The notes beneath the pieces were generated by a model that saw only the letters and a list, made by a program, of their open reading frames with translations, was not told the origin of the DNA and searched no databases. From NCBI RefSeq assembly GCF_034377145.1, contig NZ_CP139707.1, positions 1 through 64,000 on the forward strand: DNA of 64,000 nt. Reading direction: 5' to 3'. Both the position numbers and the translations under genes were made by a program. Below, piece after piece: positions 49,276-58,403 of the stretch; the stretch's first letter is position 1, and every line of letters begins with the position of its first letter. The stretch comes from Sulfitobacter sp. OXR-159. GTDB taxonomy: Bacteria; Pseudomonadota; Alphaproteobacteria; Rhodobacterales; Rhodobacteraceae.

Positions 49276-49458
49276 TTAGTCGGAAGCAACAGCTGCGGCA
49301 ACCAGTGCCAGCAGGATCAGGGGAACCAGGATGCCCGCGGACGAACCTGTTGTTTCTTCCACGATGACCGGTGCTTCGACGATCGGCTCGGCCAGCGAAC
49401 CAGCAAAAGCCGTCGATGCAGCAGCGGACAGAGCAGCGGCGAGAACGAGTTTCTTCAT
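49276..49458 (-). CDS. 60-aa exported or membrane protein next to hemH
   Basis: A 60-residue protein with a clear signal peptide (MKKLVLAAALSAAASTAFA), a short hydrophilic stretch rich in Val, Glu and Pro (EPIVEAPVIVEET), and a C-terminal transmembrane helix (GILVPLILLALVAAAVAS). GGAGG is 7 nt before the ATG. Similar small proteins sit by hemH in many Rhodobacteraceae and are sometimes labelled ferrochelatase only because of that position. Function unknown. Confidence 0.8.
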   Translation of the reverse strand: MKKLVLAAALSAAASTAFAGSLAEPIVEAPVIVEETTGSSAGILVPLILLALVAAAVASD

Positions 49459-49599
49459 AACATAACCTCCAGAATAGGCGTGCTGTATCATATACATACA
49501 CGCACCCAAGACTTACCTCGTAATCTCGTTCTAAACAGTATCGGCAAAAGTTTGCAAACCCGGAATCAGCTATTGCATCAAGGAATCAGGGGGATGTCG

Positions 49600-50211
49600 T
49601 CAAATAAGCAACACCTGCGTGCCGACCTTTGTCATGGCAAAAAGTTCGGCGATATGTTCGTTATAGAGCCCAATGCAACCATTGGAAGACTTGCGGCCAA
49701 TTTTTCTTGTGTCATGGGTTCCGTGGATACGGTAATACGTCCAGCTGAGGTACAGCGCATGGGTGCCCAGCGGGTTATCCGGGCCGGGCCCGACATAGGG
49801 CGGCCACTCGGGATTGCGCTTGAGCATGGAAGGCGTAGGACGCCAGCTTGGCCCCTCGACCTTTTTGATGACACGGGTGCGGCCCCGGCGCGTGAGGTCT
49901 TCGGTCAGCGGCACCGACGAGGGGTAGAGTTTGTAAACGCTCTGATCCTCGGACCAGTAATGCACCGCCCGGCTGTCGATATCGACCAGCACCGCGCCGT
50001 TGCGCGTGTTGCTGAAATAGGGGCGCCAATCCAACATCCGGAAGCTCGAGACATTGCGCTGGACCGATTCAGTCAGATCGCGCTCGGTCTCGGTCGTCGC
50101 GGAGGAGTTGAACGAAGAGGTGCTTTGCGCCAGCGCCGGTGTGGCAATCATCGCGGCGCTGCCAGCCAGAAAGCCACGGCGGCTCTTAATCGAAAAACGG
50201 TGAGCGGACAT
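49600..50211 (-). CDS. L,D-transpeptidase, Tat-type signal
   Basis: A 203-residue cell-wall enzyme that forms or attaches 3-3 cross-links or lipoproteins in peptidoglycan. Its YkuD domain carries the catalytic His/Cys motif: HGTHDTRKIGRKSSNGCIGL, with the Cys in NGCI. SRRGFLAGS near the start fits a twin-arginine signal, and APALA a cleavage site. The start at 50211 has GGAG upstream. It is divergent from the CAP-domain gene across a 167-bp gap containing two 14-bp palindromes. Confidence 0.87.
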   Translation of the reverse strand: MSAHRFSIKSRRGFLAGSAAMIATPALAQSTSSFNSSATTETERDLTESVQRNVSSFRMLDWRPYFSNTRNGAVLVDIDSRAVHYWSEDQSVYKLYPSSVPLTEDLTRRGRTRVIKKVEGPSWRPTPSMLKRNPEWPPYVGPGPDNPLGTHALYLSWTYYRIHGTHDTRKIGRKSSNGCIGLYNEHIAELFAMTKVGTQVLLI

Positions 50212-50245
50212 GGAGCGTCTCCAAACTGAAATTATGCTAATTAAT

Positions 50246-50259
50246 GCCATATATATGGC
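50246..50259. repeat. Perfect 14-bp palindrome GCCATATATATGGC
   Basis: GCCATATATATGGC reads identically on both strands. It lies between two divergent envelope genes, 12 bp from a second perfect 14-bp palindrome. It could be a regulator-binding site, or merely an AT-rich promoter region. Confidence 0.4.
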
Positions 50260-50271
50260 TCGAAAGACGCA

Positions 50272-50285
50272 GTTTCAATTGAAAC
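50272..50285. repeat. Perfect 14-bp palindrome GTTTCAATTGAAAC
   Basis: GTTTCAATTGAAAC reads identically on both strands and is centred 26 bp from the previous palindrome, about two and a half helical turns. A dimeric regulator could bind one or both sites. Confidence 0.4.
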
Positions 50286-50378
50286 CAGCCCCATACGGCA
50301 GAGTCACGCCTATGTGCGTTTGAACTGCAACGCGCCCCGATGTAAGGCAGAAAAAATTTCATTGCGTGGAGCGCTCAT

Positions 50379-50876
50379 ATGATCCGTATCCTGTCCATCC
50401 TGCTGGCGCTGACGGTTGCGCTGTCTGCCTGTGCCCCGTCCAGCACGAGTGGCGGCAAAGCCGGCGGTTCCTACCGCATCAGCCGTTCCGACGCGGGTAC
50501 AATCCAATTCCGCATGCTCGACTCGGTGAATGCGCTGCGCAGCTCGGCCGGGGTCACGCCTTTGGCGCTGGATGCCAAACTGAACGCCGCCGCCGCGACC
50601 CACTCGCGGGATATGTCGGTGCAAAACCGTCCATGGCACTTCGGCTCTGACGGGTCGTCGCCGATCGACCGTATCCAGCGCGTTGGCTATACCGGCGGTC
50701 TGGTCGGCGAAGTCATCTCGGAAACCTATGAGACCGAGCTTGAGACCCTCGCCGCCTGGATGGAGCAGCCAGACACCCGCCGCATCTTGATGGCCCCCGA
50801 TGGCCGTCAGATGGGTTTCTCTTGGTATCAGGAAAACGGCGGCAAGATCTGGTGGACACTGGTTGTCGGCAACTGA
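50379..50876 (+). CDS. CAP-domain lipoprotein
   Basis: A 165-residue protein beginning with a lipoprotein signal (lipobox LSAC, C18) and followed by a CAP/SCP domain: MLDSVNALRSSAGVTPLALD, then LNAAAATHSRDMS, with the His and Glu of the family cleft (WHFGSDG, VGEVISETY). CAP proteins in bacteria are linked to envelope or cell-wall roles, but this one's job is not known. GGAG precedes the ATG. A good terminator follows. Confidence 0.8.
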   Translation: MIRILSILLALTVALSACAPSSTSGGKAGGSYRISRSDAGTIQFRMLDSVNALRSSAGVTPLALDAKLNAAAATHSRDMSVQNRPWHFGSDGSSPIDRIQRVGYTGGLVGEVISETYETELETLAAWMEQPDTRRILMAPDGRQMGFSWYQENGGKIWWTLVVGN

Positions 50877-50900
50877 TCTTTCGCTGAACAAGCGGTTTAT

Positions 50901-50929
50901 CCGGCCCCTGCGGGGGCCGGTTTCGTTTT
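50901..50929 (+). terminator. Intrinsic terminator after the CAP gene
   Basis: CCGGCCCC (50901-50908) and GGGGCCGG (50913-50920) form a perfect 8-bp stem with a TGCG loop, followed by TTTCGTTTT. It ends the plus-strand gene ahead of the convergent transpeptidase gene. Confidence 0.85.
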
Positions 50930-50943
50930 GACCAACCCGGTGA

Positions 50944-51441
50944 TCAGGGTGTGATCAGGATCGGCGTGCCATCGCGCACCATCGCATAGACATCTTCGAT
51001 CTCTTTGTTGGTGACCGCGATACAGCCCCAAGTCCAATCGGTCTTTTCTTTCTGCCGCGGGTCTTTTTGCCCGTGAATAAAGATATCGCCTCCGGGGCTT
51101 TTGCCCATCGAACGTGCATATTCGGTATCCAACTGGTTCGGGTAATCGATACCAATTGAAAGATGGAACCGGCTGTTCGGATTGCGACGGTCGATTCGGT
51201 ACAGCCCTTCGGGCGTGCGCCCATCCCCCTCAAAGGTCTTGTGACCAACCGGAGCGAAGCCCAGCTTGATCGGATAGTCCTCCAGCACGCGGTTATGATG
51301 CAACAACATCATGCGACGTTGGCTTTTGTTCACAACCACATAGGTCACTTCGGGACCATTGTATCGTTTGAATTTACTGTTGCTGCACGCCCCAAGCGCC
51401 ACCATAGCGGTGCCGCCAAGTATCATTGTCCTGCGCTTCAT
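50944..51441 (-). CDS. L,D-transpeptidase-like lipoprotein
   Basis: A 165-residue protein with a short lipoprotein signal (LGAC lipobox at about 19) and a YkuD-type catalytic domain: FIHGQKDPRQ and the catalytic Cys in WTWGCIAVTNKEIEDVY. It is a second wall-modifying enzyme near the CAP gene. The ATG at 51441 has GAGGG with 7-nt spacing; a GTG one codon upstream is less well placed. Confidence 0.85.
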   Translation of the reverse strand: MKRRTMILGGTAMVALGACSNSKFKRYNGPEVTYVVVNKSQRRMMLLHHNRVLEDYPIKLGFAPVGHKTFEGDGRTPEGLYRIDRRNPNSRFHLSIGIDYPNQLDTEYARSMGKSPGGDIFIHGQKDPRQKEKTDWTWGCIAVTNKEIEDVYAMVRDGTPILITP

Positions 51442-51554
51442 CACTGTGCCCTCAAAGCCCGGCCATTCCGGCCCTTTTTACCTGAGCTATCACAATGAGG
51501 GATTAATTTCATTCAAAAAGAGGTGATGAGCCGAGCCAAATGCAGCCCTTTTGC

Positions 51555-52778
51555 CTAACCTTCCGGCAGTGTCAGGCAAGCGGAAAGCTCCACATGCGAC
51601 GACCAGCGAAACTGGTCCACAACCTGCACCCAGTCCAGCCGGTACCCTGCCGCCACCATATTTTGCACATCACGGGCAAAGCTGACCGGGTTGCAAGAAA
51701 CATAGGCCACGCGCGGCACCCCGGCGCGGATGATCTCGGCCACCTGCGCCTCGGCCCCGGCGCGGGGCGGGTCCAGTACGACGGCGTTGATCTTGGCCAA
51801 TTCATCCGGCAAGAGCGGACGGCGGAACAGATCGCGTGTCTCAACGGTGAGCGGTTTGGCCCCCTTGGCCCGTCGCCAGCCGCCCTCAAGCGCGGCGATC
51901 ATCTCGGCATCGCCCTCAACCGCATGAACCCGCGCCTTTTGCGCCAGTGGCAAAGCGAAGGTGCCGCAGCCTGCGAACAGGTCCGCCACGGTCTCGGCCT
52001 CCCCCACGGCATCCACGACGGCGTCGCGCAGGGCCGCTTCGCCATGGCGGGTGGCTTGCAAGAACGCGCCCGGCGGGGGCGTGACCGCTGCGCTGCCAAA
52101 GTGCTGCGCGGGCGGCGCACGCATCGCGATCACCTCGCCATCCCAAGTCAGCCGTGCCAGCGCCAAAGCCTCACAGGTCTGCGCCAACTGCTGCCGCAGC
52201 GGCCCGTCGAGCGGTTTGCCATTGGCGACAGATACGTCCAGCCCCTCTTCTGAAAGCGTCACTGTGACGGCCAATTCGGCTTTCCGGCTGGTGCCGAGCA
52301 GCGCCAGCTCCTCTGCAACCTTCAACCCTGGCAAAAGCGCGGGATCGACCAACTGACAGCCTGGCACCTCGATCAACACGTCGGAAGCACGGCCATGGAA
52401 CCCAGCCATGGCGCCCTTTTTCGTGCGGCGCGCAGCAAAGGTGGCCCGGCGGCGCGATTGCGCAGGGGAGGTTTGGATGGGGCGAAATTCTGTCTCTAAC
52501 CCATGCGCCGACAGCGCATTGCGGACCACATCGACCTTCCACCCGGCCACGAAATCATCTGCAGCATGCTGCAACTGGCAGCCCCCGCAGGATTTGAAAT
52601 GGCGGCACGGCGGCGCGACCCGCTGTTCGGACGGCGTAACGATCCGCACGTCGCGCAGCTGTTGGCCCTCAATTTCACCGGTGACGGTTTCCCCCGGCAG
52701 GGTCATCGAGGCAAAGATCGGTCCTTCGGCGATGCCGTCGCCGTGGTGGCCAAGGCGCAAGATGTGATGTTCTGTCAT
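51555..52778 (-). CDS. 23S rRNA (uracil-C5)-methyltransferase, RlmD/RumA-type
   Basis: Methylates uracil C5 in rRNA (or tRNA). The 407-residue protein has a Cys cluster for an iron-sulfur site (PPCRHFKSCGGCQLQH near residue 60), the SAM motif near FAGCGTFALPLA, the DPPRAG motif and the catalytic SCNPVSFARD, with a Glu in HVELSACLTLP at the C-terminus. The precise target base (1939 or 747 type) cannot be fixed from sequence. The start at 52778 was chosen for its match to the family (MTEHHILRLGHHGDGIAEG). Confidence 0.86.
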   Translation of the reverse strand: MTEHHILRLGHHGDGIAEGPIFASMTLPGETVTGEIEGQQLRDVRIVTPSEQRVAPPCRHFKSCGGCQLQHAADDFVAGWKVDVVRNALSAHGLETEFRPIQTSPAQSRRRATFAARRTKKGAMAGFHGRASDVLIEVPGCQLVDPALLPGLKVAEELALLGTSRKAELAVTVTLSEEGLDVSVANGKPLDGPLRQQLAQTCEALALARLTWDGEVIAMRAPPAQHFGSAAVTPPPGAFLQATRHGEAALRDAVVDAVGEAETVADLFAGCGTFALPLAQKARVHAVEGDAEMIAALEGGWRRAKGAKPLTVETRDLFRRPLLPDELAKINAVVLDPPRAGAEAQVAEIIRAGVPRVAYVSCNPVSFARDVQNMVAAGYRLDWVQVVDQFRWSSHVELSACLTLPEG

Positions 52779-52815
52779 AGCCTGCCCATAGCGCGGCAAA
52801 GGCCACAGCGAAAGC

Positions 52816-54648
52816 CTATTCCGCCGCCTTCACATCCAGAAACCCGCCCGACTGCCGGTGCCAATAGCGAGCATAAAGCCCGTCTTGGGCAAGCAGATCA
52901 GCATGGCTGCCGATCTCCGCGATGCGGCCTGCGTCCAACACCATGATGCGGTCCATCTCTGTCAGGGTCGACAGACGGTGCGCGATGGCAAGCACGGTTT
53001 TGCCCTCCATCACGCGGTCTAGGGTCTGCTGGATGGCCGCCTCAACTTCGCTATCCAGCGCGCTCGTCGCCTCATCCAACACCAGTATTGGCGCGTCTTT
53101 CAGGATCGCTCGGGCCAAGGCGATGCGCTGCCGCTGCCCACCCGAAAGCTTCACCCCACGCTCCCCCAGATGCGCGTCATAGCCGCGGCGGCCTTTGTGA
53201 TCCTCGAGTTCCTGAATGAATTCATGCGCTTCGGCACGTTCGGCCGCCGCGATAACCTCGGCCTCTGTCGCGCCGGGCCGCCCGTAAAGGATGTTGTCCC
53301 GCGCGGAGCGGTTGAACATCGCGGTTTCTTGCGTGACCATGCCGATATTGCGCCGCAAGCTCTCTTGCGTGACTTCCGATGTATCCATTCCGTCAATCAC
53401 GATCTTGCCCTGTTCCGGTTCATAGAGCCGTAAAAGCAGCGCAACGAGGGTCGATTTCCCTGCCCCCGAGGCACCAACGATCCCCAGCTTCTCGCCCGGT
53501 TTGATGGTCAGTGAAATTTGGTCGATCCCACCCGTCTGGCGGCCATAGGCAAAGCCGAGGTCGCGCAGTTCGATCTGCCCGGCCTCCACGACCAATTCCT
53601 GCGCATCAGGCCCATCATCCAACCGCACGCGCGGCGTCAAAGTGCGCATGCCGTCCTCGACCTCTCCAATATTGGAATAGATCGCCATCAGCGTGAAAGA
53701 GACCCAGCCCGTCATCTGCGCAATACGGATCGCGATGGCACCGGAGGCCACGATATCCCCCTCGCTCGCCATGCCGCGCTGCCACAGCAGGATCGTGCCG
53801 CCCAACAGCAGAACCGGCAGAAGCCCGGCAAGGCTCATCAGCGCCAAACGGAACCCGGCGGCGAGATAGCCGAACTCCAACGCCCGGGCGCGAAAGCTCT
53901 GCATTGCCGAAAGTGCTGCGCGGTCCTCGTGATCGGCATGGGCAAAGAGCTTTACCGTTTTAATGTTGGTGATCGTATCCACCACCTGCCCCGACACCAG
54001 CGCCCGCGCCCCGGCACGGCCCGCCGCCCGCTTGCGCACGCGCGGCAAGAACCAGTTGATCAGCGCCAGATACATGACCAGCCAGACCGAAAACCCAACC
54101 GCCACGCGCCAATCGATCGCCAGAAGCAGCGCCACCGACCCCACGAGGGATGCGAGCGCAAAGGCCACCACGTTGATCACCTCAGCCGCCACATCCGTCA
54201 CCGCCCGCGCCGCCTGCATCTGCTTTTGCGCGATGCGCCCGGCGAAGTCTTCGTCAAAGAAATTGACGTTCTGCCCCAGCGTCCAGCGGTGCAAACGCGA
54301 CAGCACCAGCGGGTTGACATTGGGCTGCACCATGATCGCGTTCGAGGCCGAGGACAGGCCGAACAGCACAGGCCGCGCCACCAAAAAGAACGCCACCGCG
54401 CCCAGTACCAACACCAGACTGCTGCCTTCGAAAAACCGCTCGGGGCCCGCGCTGACCGTGGCATCGATGACCTTGCCCAAAATCCACGCCGTGCCCGCCT
54501 CCATCGCGCCGGCGGCTGCCGACAGAAAGGCCGCGAGCCAGAGCACCGGCCAAGCGCCCGACAGGCACCAGCGCATGAAAGCCCCCAGCGTTTGCGGCGG
54601 CGGGCCATCGGCGGGGTGAAACGGGTTGATCCAGTTCGAAATGCTCAC
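52816..54648 (-). CDS. ABC exporter half-transporter
   Basis: A 610-residue protein with a six-helix transmembrane domain followed by an ATPase domain: Walker A GASGAGKST, signature LSGGQRQRIALARAI and Walker B ILVLDEATSALD. The organisation is that of MsbA/multidrug exporters. ATGA overlap with the previous gene implies that the two form a heterodimer. Substrate unknown; lipid, peptide or drug export are all possible. Confidence 0.88.
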   Translation of the reverse strand: MSISNWINPFHPADGPPPQTLGAFMRWCLSGAWPVLWLAAFLSAAAGAMEAGTAWILGKVIDATVSAGPERFFEGSSLVLVLGAVAFFLVARPVLFGLSSASNAIMVQPNVNPLVLSRLHRWTLGQNVNFFDEDFAGRIAQKQMQAARAVTDVAAEVINVVAFALASLVGSVALLLAIDWRVAVGFSVWLVMYLALINWFLPRVRKRAAGRAGARALVSGQVVDTITNIKTVKLFAHADHEDRAALSAMQSFRARALEFGYLAAGFRLALMSLAGLLPVLLLGGTILLWQRGMASEGDIVASGAIAIRIAQMTGWVSFTLMAIYSNIGEVEDGMRTLTPRVRLDDGPDAQELVVEAGQIELRDLGFAYGRQTGGIDQISLTIKPGEKLGIVGASGAGKSTLVALLLRLYEPEQGKIVIDGMDTSEVTQESLRRNIGMVTQETAMFNRSARDNILYGRPGATEAEVIAAAERAEAHEFIQELEDHKGRRGYDAHLGERGVKLSGGQRQRIALARAILKDAPILVLDEATSALDSEVEAAIQQTLDRVMEGKTVLAIAHRLSTLTEMDRIMVLDAGRIAEIGSHADLLAQDGLYARYWHRQSGGFLDVKAAE

Positions 54649-56483
54649 GACTTGTCATCCAATGCGAGAAAACCGCCGGACTGACGGTGCCAGAAGGCTG
54701 CATATAGGCCAGCTTTCTGCAAAAGCGCGTCATGGGTGCCTTCTTCAACGATACGGCCTTGATCCAAAACCAGAATTCGATCCATCTCGGCAATTGTGGA
54801 CAGCCGGTGCGCGATGGCGATGACGGTCTTGCCCGCCATCATGCCATAGAGCGTTTCTTGGATCACCGCCTCCACCTCACTGTCGAGCGCGCTGGTTGCC
54901 TCATCCAGCATCAAGATCGGCGCATCCTTAAGGACCACCCGCGCCAGCGTGATGCGCTGACGCTGCCCGCCGGAAAGCTTCACACCCCGTTCACCGACAC
55001 GGGCATCATAGCCCGCGCGCCCCTCCGGATCTGTCAGATCAAGAATGAACTCATGCGCCTGCGCCTGTTTCGCCGCCGCGACCATCTCGGCCTCGCTGGC
55101 ATCGGGGCGGCCATAAAGGATGTTTTCCCGCACCGAGCGGTGCAGCAGCGATGAATCCTGCTGCACGACACCGATATGCCGCCGCAGACTGTCTTGCCGC
55201 ACCTGTGCAATGTCCTGCCCGTCGATCCGGATCTGACCTGTTTCGGCATCGTAGAACCGCAGCATCAGTTTCACGAGGGTCGATTTCCCTGCGCCAGAGC
55301 GGCCAACAAGGCCAATCTTCTCCCCCGGCTGCACGGTGATATCGATACCTTGGATCCCGCCGCTTTCGCGCCCGTAATGATGGCTTAGCCCTGCAATCTC
55401 AATCCGGCCTTCGGTCAGCTTCAAGGGGGGCGCATCGCGTCGGTCGGTCAGGGCGAGGGGCTGGGCGATGGTCTCCATCCCCTCGGCCACGACACCCAGT
55501 TCGCGGAAGAAACTCGACAGCGCCCACATGATCCAACTGGTCATTGAGTTAAGCCGCAGCGCCAGCGCGGCGGCAGCGGCCACGACGCCGACGCTCGCTT
55601 CGCCCGCCATCCAAAGCACCAGCGCCCAGCCGACGATACCCACGATCAACATGCCGTTGAGAAGGGTCAGCACCACGTCCATGATGCTGAAAATCCGCAT
55701 CTCGCCCTGAAAGGTACGCCGCGCCTCTTCGATGGCCTCTCCGGCAAAGTCGACCTCAAGGTCATGATGCGCGAACATTTTGACCGAATGGATATTCGTA
55801 TAAGCATCCACGACACGCCCGGTCACTTGCGAGCGCGCATCCGACGCCGCTTTTGAGGCTGGGCCGACCCGTTTGATCGTCCAGGCCACCAAGCCGCCGT
55901 AGAGCACAAACCAGCCCAAAAGCGGCACTAACAAACGTATATCGGAGGTAGAAAGCAGGATCGCCGCGCCGATCATATAGGCCAGCGAGTAAGAGATCGC
56001 ATCAAAGACCTGAAACACTACCTCCCCCGCCGCAGGGGGAGTTTGCATGATCCGGTTGGCGATACGCCCGGCGAAATCATTCTCGAACCAGCCGACGGAT
56101 TGCCGCAAGACATGCCGATGCGCCCGCCAGCGGATCAGGGTGCCAAAGTTTGGCAGGATGGCGTTGTTCAGCAGCATCACGTCGACCGCCTGCACCAAGG
56201 GCCGCAGGAACAGCACGGCAAGGGCCACGAGGGTCAGTTCGGTGCCATAGTCCTCCCACATCTGCGCGGGGTCGCTGTCGAGCAGGTCAACGATACGGCC
56301 CATATAGTAGATCAAACCGATCTCAATCGCCGCGACAAGGATCGCCATCACCCCGGCGAGGACAAAGACCTTTTTAAACGGCTGCGCATAGTCCCGCAAA
56401 AAGGGCCAAAGCCCCTGCGGCGGGTGATCCTTTTCCCGATAGGCAACATAGGGATTAACGAGGTTTTCGAAAAAGCGAAACAT
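54645..56483 (-). CDS. ABC exporter half-transporter, partner of the downstream gene
   Basis: A 612-residue protein of the same family, about as long as its neighbour, with Walker A GRSGAGKST, signature LSGGQRQRITLARVV and Walker B ILMLDEATSALD. Both ATP sites appear intact. The start at 56483 (MFRFFENLVNP) is chosen from protein similarity to the usual N-terminus; AAGG is 10 nt upstream. Confidence 0.87.
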   Translation of the reverse strand: MFRFFENLVNPYVAYREKDHPPQGLWPFLRDYAQPFKKVFVLAGVMAILVAAIEIGLIYYMGRIVDLLDSDPAQMWEDYGTELTLVALAVLFLRPLVQAVDVMLLNNAILPNFGTLIRWRAHRHVLRQSVGWFENDFAGRIANRIMQTPPAAGEVVFQVFDAISYSLAYMIGAAILLSTSDIRLLVPLLGWFVLYGGLVAWTIKRVGPASKAASDARSQVTGRVVDAYTNIHSVKMFAHHDLEVDFAGEAIEEARRTFQGEMRIFSIMDVVLTLLNGMLIVGIVGWALVLWMAGEASVGVVAAAAALALRLNSMTSWIMWALSSFFRELGVVAEGMETIAQPLALTDRRDAPPLKLTEGRIEIAGLSHHYGRESGGIQGIDITVQPGEKIGLVGRSGAGKSTLVKLMLRFYDAETGQIRIDGQDIAQVRQDSLRRHIGVVQQDSSLLHRSVRENILYGRPDASEAEMVAAAKQAQAHEFILDLTDPEGRAGYDARVGERGVKLSGGQRQRITLARVVLKDAPILMLDEATSALDSEVEAVIQETLYGMMAGKTVIAIAHRLSTIAEMDRILVLDQGRIVEEGTHDALLQKAGLYAAFWHRQSGGFLALDDKS

Positions 56484-56564
56484 GGGGAGACCTTGGAAAT
56501 AGACGTGCAAAATACGCGGCAAAGCCCAATAGCAAAGCCGCAAAGGGGCAATGGTTATGCCAGC

Positions 56565-56648
56565 TTAGCTAAACCAGATCCCGCGGTACATCTCGCCCAT
56601 CTCCCTTGTAATGCGGTTTGGATAGCCGAATTTCCGCGCGATGTCGAC
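56565..56648 (-). other. In-frame coding-like tail after the cca stop
   Basis: Directly after the cca TAG (56651-56649), the same frame stays open for 27 codons and ends at TAA (56567-56565). It starts VDIARKFGYPNRITR and continues with a coding-like composition rich in Arg, Tyr, Met and Gly. No start codon opens it as a separate gene except internal ATGs. It may be a readthrough extension, a remnant of another gene, or chance. Confidence 0.3.
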
Positions 56649-57809
56649 CTAGCTGGACTTCCGCAGCAACTCCGCGCGGGTCTGGGTGAAGCCGGAGTTG
56701 ATCCAGATTTGCTCCAGCCGGGCAAGCTCTTGCCCTAAGGCCGGGCCTTTGAACGCTGGCATCAGGTCTTTGGCTGTTATCGGAAAACGGGCAGTGGCGG
56801 CGCTTGAAATCGTCTCTAACACAGTGGTTTCGGGCATCTTTTCTGCCATAGCGCCGCGTAGCAATGCAGCGCCACGGGCGATCCCTGCCCCATGACGATA
56901 GGCAAGTTTGGCCAGCGGTGGCCCGGCAAAGCCTTGCTCTTGCAGCAACGTCAGACGCTTGGCCTCTGCCTTGCTCAACCGCAGACGATCCGCCAAGGCT
57001 TCCCCGCCCAGCGCGGCCAGCCGAACCAGCCAGTCAGGCTCAAGCCCCAACATTTGTTCAAAATGAACCAGCATGGATAGCCAGCGGTCATCACTCCCCG
57101 GCAAAAGCACCGGCAAGGCACCGGTTTGCCGCATCAACGCCAAGGCGGGGGCGGGATCCGGCGCGCGGAGGAGCTTTTTGAACTCCTGCCCGACACGCTC
57201 GGCCGACAGCGTTTCTAACCCATCCAAGTTCGACGCGATGGCATCCAGCGCATCAGGCTCCGGCCCCGCCTCCGGGTCGCCATACCACGCCATGAAGCGA
57301 AAATAGCGCAGGGTGCGCAGGTAATCCTCGCGGATACGCTGACCTGCATCCTCGATAAAACGCAGCCGTCGCGCGTACAGGTCAGGCAGGCCGCCCAACG
57401 GGTCGATCACACGGCCCTCGGGCGTGGCATAGAGCGCGTTCATCGTGAAATCGCGGCGCCGGGCGTCCTCGGTGATATCGGTCGAGAAAGCCACAACCGC
57501 CCGGCGGCCATCGGTTTCCACATCGCGCCGAAAGGTGGTGATCTCAAACGGTTTGCCGCCCGACACAAGCGTTACCGTGCCATGCTCGATCCCTGTCGGC
57601 ACGGCCTTGACCCCGGCGGCTTTGGCCAGCGCCATCACCGTTTCAGGTGTCGCATCGGTGGAGAGGTCCACATCGCTGTCCGGCAGACCCAACAGCGCGT
57701 CGCGCACGCAACCGCCGACGAAATAGATACGGTGCCCGCCATCCTGCACCACGCGGCAAACCCGCTGTGCGTCTGCGTCATGTAACCATCGCGTCGTGGT
57801 TGGAATCAT
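56649..57809 (-). CDS. cca: CCA-adding tRNA nucleotidyltransferase
   Basis: Adds or repairs the 3'-terminal CCA of tRNA. The 386-residue protein has the class II polymerase-beta head: VGGCVRDALLG and DVDLSTDATPE with the metal aspartates, then RRDFTMNALY and the nucleotide-recognition motif LRYFRFMAWYG, EDYLRTLRYFRF included. The C-terminal arm is helical. The start at 57809 overlaps the Nudix stop (ATGA); longer in-frame ATGs exist upstream. The gene ends in TAG and the frame then stays open for 27 codons. Confidence 0.93.
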   Translation of the reverse strand: MIPTTTRWLHDADAQRVCRVVQDGGHRIYFVGGCVRDALLGLPDSDVDLSTDATPETVMALAKAAGVKAVPTGIEHGTVTLVSGGKPFEITTFRRDVETDGRRAVVAFSTDITEDARRRDFTMNALYATPEGRVIDPLGGLPDLYARRLRFIEDAGQRIREDYLRTLRYFRFMAWYGDPEAGPEPDALDAIASNLDGLETLSAERVGQEFKKLLRAPDPAPALALMRQTGALPVLLPGSDDRWLSMLVHFEQMLGLEPDWLVRLAALGGEALADRLRLSKAEAKRLTLLQEQGFAGPPLAKLAYRHGAGIARGAALLRGAMAEKMPETTVLETISSAATARFPITAKDLMPAFKGPALGQELARLEQIWINSGFTQTRAELLRKSS

Positions 57810-58402
57810 CTGTTCATTCGTTTCGCCCATGCCCGCAACATACGCGCGGTCGCGCCCCAGATGTAATAGGGGCCATAGGGAACAGCGTAATAATACCGCC
57901 GCTGGCCGCGCCAACGCCGGGAATGCACAAGGTAGTTGCTGGGGTTCAGCACATGGTCAAGCGGCACGCGAAACACCTCTTCGACCTCGCCGGGTTCTGG
58001 CACCACGGTGAAATCGCGCGTCACATAGCCGATCACGGGAGTCACGCTAAAGCCGGTGACCGTCTCATGGGCCGGAAGAACGCCCAAGACATCCACGATG
58101 TCGCTCGGCAGGCCGATCTCTTCGCGCGCTTCGCGCAGGGCGGCGGCGATGACATCCGCATCGCCGCCGTCTTGCTTGCCCCCCGGAAAGGCAATCTGCC
58201 CGGGGTGATGTTTCAGCGCCGAAGACCGCTTGGTCAGGATCAGTTCCAGCCGCGTACCGGTATCCACCACCGGGGCGAGCACACCCGCAGGCCGCAGACT
58301 GCGCCCCTCGGGCAGGGTGACCTCCGGGTTCAGATCGAAATCAGAGGATTCTACCCCAGTCTGGGCAAGGGCCTCGCGAAAGGATTGGAACCGGTCGCTC
58401 AC
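57806..58402 (-). CDS. CoA pyrophosphatase-like Nudix hydrolase
   Basis: A 198-residue Nudix protein of the NudL/CoA-type. The Nudix box is GGKQDGGDADVIAAALREAREEIGL, with the REAREE core; the preceding HPGQIAFPGG is the CoA-type upstream motif (UPF0035 pattern). It probably hydrolyses CoA or related dinucleotides. The start is GTG at 58402, 1 bp after the hslO stop; a longer frame overlaps hslO and is rejected. Confidence 0.82.
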   Translation of the reverse strand: MSDRFQSFREALAQTGVESSDFDLNPEVTLPEGRSLRPAGVLAPVVDTGTRLELILTKRSSALKHHPGQIAFPGGKQDGGDADVIAAALREAREEIGLPSDIVDVLGVLPAHETVTGFSVTPVIGYVTRDFTVVPEPGEVEEVFRVPLDHVLNPSNYLVHSRRWRGQRRYYYAVPYGPYYIWGATARMLRAWAKRMNR

Positions 58403-58403
58403 C

